Origin: CAVRAZ01 sp963719135
Lineage (GTDB): Bacteria; Pseudomonadota; Gammaproteobacteria; DSM-19610
Direction: 5' to 3'
Length of the DNA stretch: 64,000 nt
Assembly (NCBI GenBank): GCA_963719135.1
Contig: CAVRAZ010000007.1
Location: forward strand, 186,001-250,000
Positions 1-8,557 of the stretch are shown here, piece by piece. The first letter of the stretch is position 1. Every line of letters starts with the position of its first letter. The notes beneath the pieces are model-generated. The model was not told where the DNA came from. It did not search any database and was given only the letters and a program-made list of their open reading frames with translations. Both the position numbers and the translations under genes were made by a program.

Positions 1-283
1 TACGCCAGGGCAAAAGCGTGACCATCGTCTGTCCGGACGTCATTGGCGCCGTCTTCTTCGCGCGTTTCGGCCCTGCCGCCGGAGGGGCATTCGCCACGGC
101 CGTCGCTGTCTTCCTTGTGTCCTACGCTGCGAGGAGTCTCGATTCACCAATGTGCGACAGATGGCCAAACGAAACCCACTTTGTCCGGCATATTCTTAAC
201 GCGCTGTTGCTGTTCCTGTTGGTCCGCGTGGTTGTCCTGTACGGTCCCCGGGCACGGACCGCATCCTAAGGACATTTAGGGTA

Positions 284-373
284 AATGGCACTTACTTAAG
301 CCCAGAACTGCCGTCATTCCGGCGAAGGCCGGAATGACGAAACCCCTGAAGTCAGAGTTAAGTAAGTGCCATT
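284..373. repeat. REP/RAYT-like nested inverted repeat
   Basis: Two perfect 16-bp arms in inverted orientation (284-299 and 358-373) enclose a second palindrome at 312-339 built on CCGGCGAAGGCCGG. The phrase CATTTAGGG occurs just outside both arms, and a GTCAGAGTTAAG phrase occurs at the inner edge of the right arm and again just outside it. Nested palindromes of this kind resemble the non-autonomous REP/BIME units mobilised by RAYT (IS200-like) transposases. No transposase gene is seen here, so this is a solo element. Confidence 0.6.
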
Positions 374-722
374 GCATTTAGGGTCAGAGTTAAGACTGAA
401 CGCATACTACAATATCTGCTCCCGGCCGAATTCGGTCGTCGCTGTGTCATTGGCCCACTCTCCGAATCGATTCGTGTGCAGGCAGTGACACTGCCCGGAA
501 ACCGCGGTTCACCGGTCAACCAATTGGTACGGCCATCTCATACGGTTCTCGGAGGGACGGTGTAACGGGTGAAGCGCCCTTCTTGCGGCATCTTAAGACT
601 TTGCCGGGAGTGCCTGCAATGTCGCATTTTGGCCGAAAGTTGCCGTTGTGGCACTGTCGGTCAGACTCAGTGTGGGTTATTGCAAGTCAGAAAGCAGCAA
701 GGTGACATGCGGAACGCACCCG
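374..722. other. No supported gene
   Basis: This stretch separates the repeat from the integrase relic. A 64-codon cysteine-rich open frame at 569-763 is present, but it has no recognisable domain and no convincing ribosome-binding site, and it runs into the 3' end of the integrase on the other strand. Nothing here can be annotated as a gene. Confidence 0.4.
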
Positions 723-1860
723 CTACTGTTCTTGGTCGGTTGCATTGTTGGCCCTGTGGTTGAGGCTTCCTGACTCGCGCATCTCACGCACCAGCGCCTT
801 GGCAAGTTGGCTGACATCCGGATGCAGTGCGACTTGCGGTGATGCCAGACCCCGGATGATCTCCCCCTGGCGCGAACCCGCCACTTCGCCGTAGCTGAGA
901 AAGGTCGTCAGCACCTTATCGTGTCCCAGGTTCTGACTCCACGCCTTGAACTCCTCGGGGGTCTGGCAGACTGACTGACCGAGCCGGACGAGCGTGTTTC
1001 TGAAGCTGTGCGGATTGAAATACGGCAGCCCGGCGCTGGCAAAGGCCGGGCGAAAAATGGCGCGGATGCGCGCGGCGCTGCGCCAGTGCGTCCGTTCCAG
1101 CCCCACCGCTTCAAACTGGCGGGTCGGCCCCAGCGCAATGCGGGTGGCGGGGAAGAGCGGGTCGTCATTGCTCCAAAGCATCTCCGCCTGGAGAAACGCG
1201 ACCCATTCGGTCACGATGCAGCGAATCTCATCCCCAACGTGAAAGAAGAACGTGGTGAAGGTCTTGCTGAACTTGGTCTGGACCTCGCGCGCATCCTGCT
1301 CGACGCAGCCCGCGGCGAGGTCGACGTGTTTCAGCTTCATCGAGGCAATGGCGCTGTCCCCTGCGCCGGTCAGGAGCGTGAACGCAATCAGGGCGCGGTC
1401 CCGGCGCTCGATGGCGCTATCGGCCGGCATCAGGGCGATGACGTGCTTCACCTGCTCCAAGGTCGGCCCCGTCTGTTCCCGCCTGGCCGTCGCCACGCGC
1501 ACGTCCTTTTCAGACAGGTTGAAATAATCCGCGTCGGAATACTGAAGACGTGACTTGTAGCCGGGCTGACCGGCGAGCCAGTGGAAGAACCGTTTGAGGT
1601 GGGCGAGGGTGGCATGCAGGGTTGCCTTGCTCAGCTTATTCCCGGTCTGCTGGTTCTTCTGTTCGGCCAGGTGCCGCTTGAACGCAATGGCCTGTTCAAA
1701 GTGAAACGACTTGAAATCCCGGTATTGGGTATCGACCTCGAAATCGGGCCAACGCCTTCGCGACCGCGTCCACCGTCGGCTCGCTGTGACGCTTGGCTTC
1801 CTTCAGGTAGGCGAAATACCGGCGCTTGATCCGCTCGTTATTGGCGTTGTGCGTTGTCAT
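723..1860 (-). pseudogene. Tyrosine recombinase/integrase, frameshifted
   Basis: The first part, from the ATG at 1860, reads MTTHNANNERIKRRYFAYLK and runs through about 40 codons. Near position 1740 the frame shifts by one base. The following frame continues without a stop (FEVDTQYRDF, then a core-binding domain with KATLHATLAHLKRFFHWLAG) into the catalytic domain ending at 723. Rejoined, the protein would be about 378 residues. The HxxR motif (HSFRNT), the LGH motif and the terminal tyrosine (LSYGEV) are present. The first catalytic arginine, expected in TGAR, is glycine (TGAGD, codon GGG). The frameshift plus the lost arginine indicate a dead integrase; the frameshift alone could be a sequencing error. 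No att sites were recognised. Confidence 0.8.
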
Positions 1861-2043
1861 GGTCTGGTGCTCCCTATCCGAAGTCACTGTTCACGGAGGG
1901 CCATGCACTCTCGTCTAGAAGGGAATTCCCGCGCCTTCGACCTCGGCGTGACTGATAGGATCGGAACACAGGACCGGTCCCCTGTTGGTCCTCCCTGTCT
2001 ATGCGGCCGCGGCCGGCCCCTGAAGCGGCGCACGCTTCCCGGG

Positions 2044-2060
2044 GTCGGCCGCGGGCCGAC
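2044..2060 (-). terminator. Possible hairpin downstream of phoX-like gene
   Basis: A 7-bp perfect stem (GTCGGCC/GGCCGAC) with a 3-nt loop lies 12 bp beyond the stop of the minus-strand phosphatase gene. There is no T-tract, so an intrinsic terminator is only a possibility. Confidence 0.25.
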
Positions 2061-2071
2061 GCCGTCAGAGC

Positions 2072-4027
2072 TCAGGCGTGCTTGATGCAACCTGTGATCG
2101 TCAGGTAGCCCACAGCGGCGCTGAACTTGCCGTTGTAGTTCGCCGCCTCGAGCGGTTCGAGCACGTCCTTTACCACGTCATGAAGCGGGCTTTCCCAGTC
2201 GCCGGGGTGCTGGAAGTTGCTCATGATATAGCTGAAGCCGTTGAGGTCATCCACCGCCTGCAGGCCGGTGGATTCGGCGCCCGCCGGGCAGGACAGAATG
2301 CGGCTCAGCTTCCTGGTATCCACGTTGTACGCCCACAGGAAATTATTGACGTGGTTGCCGCTGTCCTCGCCGATGAACAGGGTGCGCATCGCCTCGGAGT
2401 ACTTGAGGTTATCCGGGTTGGCGATCTTGTCGGCGTTGGCGCTGTTGCCGAGGGCGTCAGGAACTGCGAGGTCCTCGCCGACCAGGCCTTCCGGCACCGA
2501 CATGGAGGTGGACACCCATTCGCTGTGGATGCGGTTTCCGTCACTGTCGGTCTGACCGCCTTGCAGCACATGCTCGTACACCGCGCCGGCGACCGGGCCC
2601 TGAACGTTGATGTCGGTGGTGCCGTCGATCATCGACTTGTAGATGTAGGACATGGCGGAATAGGCGCGTTTGTCCGCGGCATTGACCGTCGTGCCTTCCA
2701 TCTTGGTGAAGGCCATGGACGCACCGACCAGCGCGGCGTAGCGATGAGTTTCGAGGAAGGCGGCGGCCTTTTCCATGCCCGACACCAGCCTGACCCAATT
2801 GTTTGTGTTGTTGAAACGGATCTTCGTGTAGCTCGCGTGGCCCGGATCGGATGTCTTGACGTCCATGATGTCGGATGACTGGATGCCGCCGTCGATCATA
2901 GCCTTGATCTCAGCGCTGGTGGCATGGCCCAGCCTGATCCAGGCGATGTCGCCGGCGCCGGGGCCGACGCCCGAGGTCTGGGTCCACTTCGCCACATACA
3001 GCGTGCCGGCCGACAGGTCGCGACGGCGGTCGGCCACGAACATGAACAAGCCGCCGTTGGTAGCGTCGTCGCCCATCAGCACGGTGCGTTCGTCGGGCAT
3101 CACCTGCACCAGCTCGTGCGAGATACGGCCCATGCAGTAATGCTTTCTGATACTGCCCGTGCCGTCGCGATGGACCGTCACTTCCGGCAGATGGCCGTAA
3201 TCGTAGGGATTGGCAGCGCTGCCGTCGCCGAACAGGTTCTCACTGAAGGCGTTCACCTGGTCGTTGCTCGCGAGCGTCGCGTCGGGCTCGTATTCCTCGC
3301 TCGACAGATGCGTGTTCCAGGGCGACTTGCTCGCGCCGCAGGTGATCCACAGGCCCTTCACCCCCGAGGTATCGACATTGTGATAGCTCACCAGGCTGAG
3401 CTTGCCGCTGCGCTCGTCCTGGTCCAGGGTCAGAACGGCGATGGGCGACGGCAGCTTGCCGTACAGGTCGTCCCCAGCCACATTTTGCGTGGTGTACTCG
3501 AACTGCACGACCGCGAAGATGCGCTTGCACCCGCGCCGGTGCGAGCGCACGCCGTCGAGCTGGATGAGCGACATACCGTCCGGACAGTCGGAGAAGAACT
3601 GGCGCTGGTCGGCCGACGTGGTGTCGAGAATCGGTGTGTTGTCGATGTCGTAATAGCCGCCGGCAATGACCGTGCCGCCGCCGGTGGCCGGCACCGTTTC
3701 TCCGGTGAGGAAGAAGGTTTCGTAGCCAAGGGCGTAGGTCTCGCTATGGTGTCTGCCGACGCGCTTGGTCAGCGTCGAGGCAACATAGGTCGTCGCCATC
3801 TGCGCCGCATCCGCCAGGGATGGGGCGGCCATCGAGCTGAAGCTGTAGCTGACGGGCATACCGGGCCGGACCGACCGGCCCAGCAATCCGTCCTCGGGCC
3901 GGCCGAAGGGAGCAGGTTCCGCGAGCAGCGGAATTCCGGCCAGTGAGGAGGACGCGAGCGGCAGCATGGGGGCGCTGGCCAACAGCTTGAGCGCCCGGCG
4001 GCGCGCGAAAGAGACGGAGTCGGACAT
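2072..4027 (-). CDS. PhoX-family (DUF839) secreted phosphatase-like protein
   Basis: The 651-residue protein begins with a twin-arginine-type signal (FARRRALKLLASAPMLPLAS), so it should be folded in the cytoplasm and exported by Tat. The mature part has the layout of the PhoX/DUF839 family of calcium- and iron-dependent alkaline phosphatases. It includes a WITCGASKSPWNTHLSSEEY block matching the family's conserved metal-site segment, and PDERTVLMGDD and GDDATNGGLFMFV strings typical of the beta-propeller. The start is well placed: GGAGGT lies 5 nt before the ATG. No pho-type operon partner is adjacent. Family assignment is firm; phosphatase activity on phosphomonoesters is inferred from the family, some members of which have unknown substrates. 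Confidence 0.85.
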   Translation of the reverse strand: MSDSVSFARRRALKLLASAPMLPLASSSLAGIPLLAEPAPFGRPEDGLLGRSVRPGMPVSYSFSSMAAPSLADAAQMATTYVASTLTKRVGRHHSETYALGYETFFLTGETVPATGGGTVIAGGYYDIDNTPILDTTSADQRQFFSDCPDGMSLIQLDGVRSHRRGCKRIFAVVQFEYTTQNVAGDDLYGKLPSPIAVLTLDQDERSGKLSLVSYHNVDTSGVKGLWITCGASKSPWNTHLSSEEYEPDATLASNDQVNAFSENLFGDGSAANPYDYGHLPEVTVHRDGTGSIRKHYCMGRISHELVQVMPDERTVLMGDDATNGGLFMFVADRRRDLSAGTLYVAKWTQTSGVGPGAGDIAWIRLGHATSAEIKAMIDGGIQSSDIMDVKTSDPGHASYTKIRFNNTNNWVRLVSGMEKAAAFLETHRYAALVGASMAFTKMEGTTVNAADKRAYSAMSYIYKSMIDGTTDINVQGPVAGAVYEHVLQGGQTDSDGNRIHSEWVSTSMSVPEGLVGEDLAVPDALGNSANADKIANPDNLKYSEAMRTLFIGEDSGNHVNNFLWAYNVDTRKLSRILSCPAGAESTGLQAVDDLNGFSYIMSNFQHPGDWESPLHDVVKDVLEPLEAANYNGKFSAAVGYLTITGCIKHA

Positions 4028-4432
4028 GGTTTACCTCCGGTTGGTTGTCGGGTTCCACGCCGAGCGCCGCGGGGCGTTCGGACGACGCTAGATACTAGCC
4101 GGCGTTGATGACCATCCAGTGACGGACAGGTTACGAGAAATGGAAATTTGTATCCGCGGACCACTGGCGGAGATCCGATTAGAAACGCCCGATGGGCACC
4201 GCGGAGTCAGGTACTGAGTTGGCGGCTGCGTCCGACCAGGGACATCTTCACGTCTTCGGAAGGCGGGCCGACGGGCTCGGACCGGGTCGTATCCGCGGGC
4301 GCGTGGCGTGCGCCCGGCCCAATCACTTTCAGTGCCGCGTAGACGGCTCGCAAACCAATAGGTAATTCAACGGCCGCGTTGCTTTCTTATGCTCTTTACG
4401 TTTCACGAAATACCCAAGGTGGGCACGCATAA
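4028..4432. other. Intergenic, no gene seen
   Basis: About 400 bp lie between the PhoX-like gene and the cytochrome c' gene, both on the minus strand. The small open frames here have no domain resemblance or ribosome-binding site. The part next to 4028 should contain the promoter of the PhoX-like gene; no obvious Pho box was recognised. Confidence 0.4.
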
Positions 4433-4933
4433 TTACTTTCTTTCCAGGTTTCCCCAAACATCAGGCGCAACTGATGCAGGCAGATAGGCATGACAGGCAT
4501 TGCATGAGTCCTTCATGTCTCCTAAAGCCTCTTGAACCCCATCACGATTATCTTCCTCCATAGCGCTATGGGCAGCAATAACCAGCGCTTTCAAGGCATC
4601 TCTGCTGCGCCTCTCAAGCTTCTCGAATTTCATTTCATCCATATCCCATTTGGAGGCATCTTTACTCATCAGCCTGGCAGAATTGGCTGCGTGCCAATCC
4701 ATAGGGCCCAGCAATCCAAAAGTTCGTTGAAGGTCAACAGCATGACGTACCAGATTATCTGAGTACTTCATTTTATGTGTCGATAATTCAGCGATCGAGT
4801 TGGCGTGGATTCGCAACATGGTAATCACCGACTCAACATACGTCTTCTGATTAAACTCGTCAGCTCGAGCAACCATTAGCCAGGGCAGGACGAGAGCTGT
4901 TGTCAGAAGCGTGATAATCATCTTTGGTTTCAT
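4433..4933 (-). CDS. Cytochrome c' (class II c-type cytochrome)
   Basis: A 166-residue periplasmic protein. Residues 1-24 form a signal peptide cleaved after ARA. The rest is helical, and a single heme site CNACH sits near residue 143, close to the C-terminus, which is the class II arrangement rather than the N-terminal position of class I. Cytochromes c' are four-helix-bundle monohemes that bind NO and CO and can shuttle electrons. The gene stands alone, upstream of the Mtr-like cluster on the same strand, separated from it by an IS scrap, so co-transcription is not evident. Physiological role is unknown; NO binding is a family property, not shown here. Confidence 0.85.
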   Translation of the reverse strand: MKPKMIITLLTTALVLPWLMVARADEFNQKTYVESVITMLRIHANSIAELSTHKMKYSDNLVRHAVDLQRTFGLLGPMDWHAANSARLMSKDASKWDMDEMKFEKLERRSRDALKALVIAAHSAMEEDNRDGVQEALGDMKDSCNACHAYLPASVAPDVWGNLERK

Positions 4934-5159
4934 GATGGCCTCGCGTACAAATTACACAAAACACAATGTCAGAATATGGGTATGGTAACCCTGACACCTT
5001 AAGCTGACGGACTGTGGGGGTAAGCTGCACGATCCGCAAGCGTTACCAGAGACGCAAGTCTTGCTGCATGCGTGACATTCCCTCAGCACCATAGATGGAT
5101 GCGTCCGGCCCGCGGCCGGTGGCTCCAGCATAAACGAGGAGCACGACCTAATCCACAAC

Positions 5160-5259
5160 GTTTGTCTGCCTCAGCTAACGATTGGCCTTGTCCGGTCAGC
5201 GCCTCGATCTGCCGAAGCCTGGCGATGATCCGCTCCGGATAAAATGTCCTTTCTGGCAT
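5160..5259 (-). pseudogene. IS3-family orfA transposase fragment
   Basis: The first 30 or so codons from the ATG at 5259 (MPERTFYPERIIARLRQIEA, then LTGQGQSLAEADKRCG) match the start of IS3-family OrfA proteins, whose helix-turn-helix begins YTPEQIIAKLREAE. Homology stops after about residue 33 and no OrfB or catalytic DDE remains. The sequence just upstream on that strand (about 5260-5320) may be the old left terminus. A dead remnant between the cytochrome c' and mtr-like genes. Confidence 0.7.
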
Positions 5260-5349
5260 ATCCAGCCCCTGTCTGTTGTGTCTCATTGTCTCCCACAGAG
5301 GCTGGACCGGAAAATAGCGGTCAGGTCAGGTGCGTAACGGCGCACTCAC

Positions 5350-7476
5350 TCAGAAGCGGTAGCGAAGCGACATCATGACGGCGTGTACGTCATAGTCGGG
5401 CGAGTCTTCTCCAAAGCTGATGACGTTGGGGATGGTGTCGGAATTGACGCCGTCCAGCATCCAGGATTTCGAATTGTAGTGCTCGTACCAGTATGCAGCG
5501 TGCAGTGTCAGGTTCTCTTTCAGGCGGTAGTCGGCATACAGCTTCACGGAGTCGAGGTCGGACTTCAGATCGGGAAAATTCCCTCCCGGCGAGCCGGTTT
5601 CGACGGCCACTTTGCCGGTGGCGCGCGACAGTACGTAGTCGGCACCGATAGCCAGCCTGTTCTTGACAAGCTGGTGCCTGACACCGATACCGAACGAGTC
5701 ATAGGTATCATCGTTCTTCGCGTGCCAGTCTGGCGTCGAGAATGTCTGACTGCCGGCCTGCCTGGACTTGATCAGTTGCCGGCCGGCGTAGAGGTGCAGG
5801 CTGGATGCCTCGGTTAACATCACCGACGTGTCGATGTTGAAATCGGTTTCACGGCTGTTGGTCAGACCCAGCGGCGAATTTGAATAGTCATCCTGCGCAT
5901 ACTCAACGTCGAGACCGATGCTGACACGTTCGTGAGGAATGAAACTGGCCTGGAGACTGGCCGTGTCACGCTCGCGGTCGGCCATGTTGAATTTTCTCAG
6001 CAGCGGGTTTTCCGCAGGATCGATGTCGGCGACGGGGTTGTATCCCGAGGCGCTACGGTCAGCATGTGCAGCACGCGCGGCAAGGTCGATATTCTCCCGG
6101 ACGCGCACGTTCACCCTGGCCCAGAAGGTGTCTTCCGTCGTGTTGTTGACGTCCTGATGGGTGCGTTCCTTTTTGGCGTAATCGTAACCGCCGCCGAGAA
6201 CGGTGCTGCTGCTGACATGGTAGTCGGTGCTGAGGCTCGCCGTTGTGTCGGTAAAACTGTATGGCAGGTTTCTGCGCGGTGCAGCGACGAAACCATCGGT
6301 TGTCACCCAGTTGAACACGTCGCTGGGTGTCTTGTTGTCGCGGTCGTTGTAGCGCAGGGCTGCATTCACGCGCAGCTTGTCGGTCACAGTGGAATTGACC
6401 TTCAGATTGGCGGTGAGAGTATCCACCTTTGCATTCGCCGATGTTCTCGGCAATGCCACCGAGAGGTTCGGGTTAACGGTGGCCGCCAGCAGATCCTCGT
6501 CCTGCTGCATTCGGCCAAGGGCGATGTCCCCGCCGACGCGGGTGCGCGCGCTCAAACGGTACGCAGACGCCAGCTGCATTTGGTGGAACTGATTGTCGGG
6601 CGGCAGGGCGAGCTGTCCTGCCGTCGCACCCGCAACAACCGGATTGTAGGCATTCTGCCACTTCAGGGCGGTGTCATTGTTGTTGAAGAAAGATCCGTAG
6701 TAGCTCAGCTTTGATTGCCATGTCCGGGTGGTATAGGTGGCGGAAGCCTCCAGCTCGCTGGTCTCGTAGTCGACCGGTTCGACCAGTTGCGCGCTGTTGA
6801 AGAAGAAGGATCCGGCGCTGGCCTTGCGCCCCTCGCGGATCTCGTGACGGAAACTGATGCCGGTTTCCCACTGCCTGGCGGGGATGAAAGAAAGTCCGAG
6901 ACCCAGCCGCTTGCGCTGCGTTTGCAGCTCAACATCCTGAAGGCTGGCAGAAAGCCCTGTCATACCGGCGGTCGATCCGGCCGTTACCCACCCCGGAGGC
7001 AGGTTGAGGGTGCCGTTGCCATTGCCGCCGTAGGGTGTCTGCGCGCTGTCGGAGATATAGTGAGGTATCTCGTCGTAGTTCAGAAACAGGCGGTATCTGC
7101 CCTGTCGGCCGCCCTCGATATCGATAGAGCGGGTGTCGAGCCCCAGGTCGCGAACCCGCAGGTCAAGATAGTCAGCGTCTTCGTTGCGATAGCGCGCCGT
7201 GGCATTGCCGACGAGGAATGCGCCTTCGCGGTTGAGCCCGTTGTATTCACCGAACTTGAAGGCGTCATCGGAAACGTAGCCGGCACCCGCCTCCAGCTCG
7301 CCGCTGGCACCCTGCTCGAAGACACAGTATTCACAGGCCCACCTGGAAGTGTCGACGCCAGCCGGTATTTCCGGCTCGATGGTATCGGCAGCGGCATGCA
7401 TCGGCAGTGTCAGGCACAGCATCTCCGGCAGCCAGCGTCGCAGGCCGATGGTCATGTTCATGTCGCATTTCCTCAT
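5350..7476 (-). CDS. mtrB: MtrB/PioB-family decaheme-associated outer-membrane beta-barrel
   Basis: The protein (708 residues from the ATG at 7476) has a signal peptide ending near HAAADT, then the N-terminal CxxC pair (WACEYC) that characterises MtrB/PioB proteins, and then alternating amphipathic strands to a C-terminal phenylalanine (SLRYRF), as expected of an outer-membrane barrel. In Shewanella, MtrB is the sheath through which MtrA contacts MtrC. An upstream ATG at 7521 is only 4 nt from the mtrA stop. I prefer 7476 because it follows a GGGGGTG ribosome-binding site. It is the last gene of a tight minus-strand operon. Family assignment is very strong; electron direction (metal reduction or iron oxidation) cannot be told from this gene. 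Confidence 0.93.
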   Translation of the reverse strand: MRKCDMNMTIGLRRWLPEMLCLTLPMHAAADTIEPEIPAGVDTSRWACEYCVFEQGASGELEAGAGYVSDDAFKFGEYNGLNREGAFLVGNATARYRNEDADYLDLRVRDLGLDTRSIDIEGGRQGRYRLFLNYDEIPHYISDSAQTPYGGNGNGTLNLPPGWVTAGSTAGMTGLSASLQDVELQTQRKRLGLGLSFIPARQWETGISFRHEIREGRKASAGSFFFNSAQLVEPVDYETSELEASATYTTRTWQSKLSYYGSFFNNNDTALKWQNAYNPVVAGATAGQLALPPDNQFHQMQLASAYRLSARTRVGGDIALGRMQQDEDLLAATVNPNLSVALPRTSANAKVDTLTANLKVNSTVTDKLRVNAALRYNDRDNKTPSDVFNWVTTDGFVAAPRRNLPYSFTDTTASLSTDYHVSSSTVLGGGYDYAKKERTHQDVNNTTEDTFWARVNVRVRENIDLAARAAHADRSASGYNPVADIDPAENPLLRKFNMADRERDTASLQASFIPHERVSIGLDVEYAQDDYSNSPLGLTNSRETDFNIDTSVMLTEASSLHLYAGRQLIKSRQAGSQTFSTPDWHAKNDDTYDSFGIGVRHQLVKNRLAIGADYVLSRATGKVAVETGSPGGNFPDLKSDLDSVKLYADYRLKENLTLHAAYWYEHYNSKSWMLDGVNSDTIPNVISFGEDSPDYDVHAVMMSLRYRF

Positions 7477-7525
7477 CGCATCACCCCCGTTCAGGGCCTG
7501 TGGGCGAGCCGTTCCCTTCATGGCG

Positions 7526-8554
7526 TTAGCGCATCTGTTTGACCCCGGAAGGATGGTTCGAACCGTGTACTTGTGAATGACAGTTCAGGCAGGATCCTGC
7601 CAGAAGAAACCCGGACGGGTTGGCGTTCGGCAGACCTGCGGTTGTTCTCGCGACGCCCGGATGCCCAAGCTGAGAATGACACTGCTGGCACAGCAAGGGC
7701 GGTGGTTTTCTGAGCAGTGCCGGGTGGATCGAGCCGTGCGGCGTATGGCACAGGCTGCAGTCCTCGGCGACGGGCGGGTGCTCCCACAGAAACGGACCGC
7801 GTTTTTCCGCGTGACAGGTATAACAGGTTTCGTTCAGCGTCGGCCGCACCAGCAATGCGGACGTATCGGATCCGTGGCTTGCGTGGCAATCGCTGCAGCC
7901 CATCTGGCCGAAACGGACCGGGTGAACCGACGGCTTGAAAAAATCGGCGCGTTCCTTGAGGTGGCATTTGAAGCAGACGTCGGGCTGGGTCACCTTGTCG
8001 AGCACGGGATCGTGCGGCGTGTGGATGGTATGGCAATTGGCGCAGGACACTTCGCCGGTCTCGTGTGCGCTGCCGTGCCAGGCCAGCCGTTCACCACCCT
8101 CGTGGCATTGCAGGCACATGCCGTTCTGGACTGACACGGGTTCGTTGGACTTGTCGCCGAAATTGATGATCGGCGGCCGCTCCTCGCCCGGTCGTACCTT
8201 GCCTACGTGGCTGCCCGTCTTCAGGGCCTGCTCCATGAACAGTTTGCCTTTCACGCCCGGTCCGTGGCAGGCCTCGCATTGCAGCCCGGCAAAGGGCGTG
8301 CGCGGATCGGCCTTCATGGCGTGCTTGGTCTTGAAGATATCCAGGACCGGGTACTCTGAATCCTCATCGTGGCACTTGATGCAGGTGTCGGCGCCTTGCT
8401 TGGAGTATTCCAGCGTGCTGACGGTTGTTGATTGTTCCTCCGGCGCTGCACCGCCAGTGTCAGCCGCATTCCCGGTATGGGCGACGACCATGCCCAGCAG
8501 ACACCACAGGCGCAGCAGCAGTGACAGCAGGGGGTATCTGCGCATGCGGCTCAC
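7526..8554 (-). CDS. mtrA: MtrA/DmsE-family decaheme c-type cytochrome
   Basis: A 342-residue protein with an N-terminal signal peptide and exactly ten CxxCH heme-attachment motifs: CIKCH, CEACH, CLQCH, CANCH, CFKCH, CSDCH, CYTCH, CSLCH, CQQCH and CLNCH. Size and heme number match Shewanella MtrA, the periplasmic wire that plugs into the MtrB barrel. It starts at a GTG 3 nt after the mtrC stop and ends 4 nt before the first possible mtrB start, so the three genes are almost certainly translated from one message. No strong ribosome-binding site is visible; translational coupling is likely. Confidence 0.95.
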   Translation of the reverse strand: MSRMRRYPLLSLLLRLWCLLGMVVAHTGNAADTGGAAPEEQSTTVSTLEYSKQGADTCIKCHDEDSEYPVLDIFKTKHAMKADPRTPFAGLQCEACHGPGVKGKLFMEQALKTGSHVGKVRPGEERPPIINFGDKSNEPVSVQNGMCLQCHEGGERLAWHGSAHETGEVSCANCHTIHTPHDPVLDKVTQPDVCFKCHLKERADFFKPSVHPVRFGQMGCSDCHASHGSDTSALLVRPTLNETCYTCHAEKRGPFLWEHPPVAEDCSLCHTPHGSIHPALLRKPPPLLCQQCHSQLGHPGVARTTAGLPNANPSGFLLAGSCLNCHSQVHGSNHPSGVKQMR

Positions 8555-8557
8555 CGG

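Noticed and set aside
18..269. Possible membrane protein fragment at the left edge
   Set aside because: The frame is open to the window edge, but there is no family resemblance and overlapping frames are equally long.
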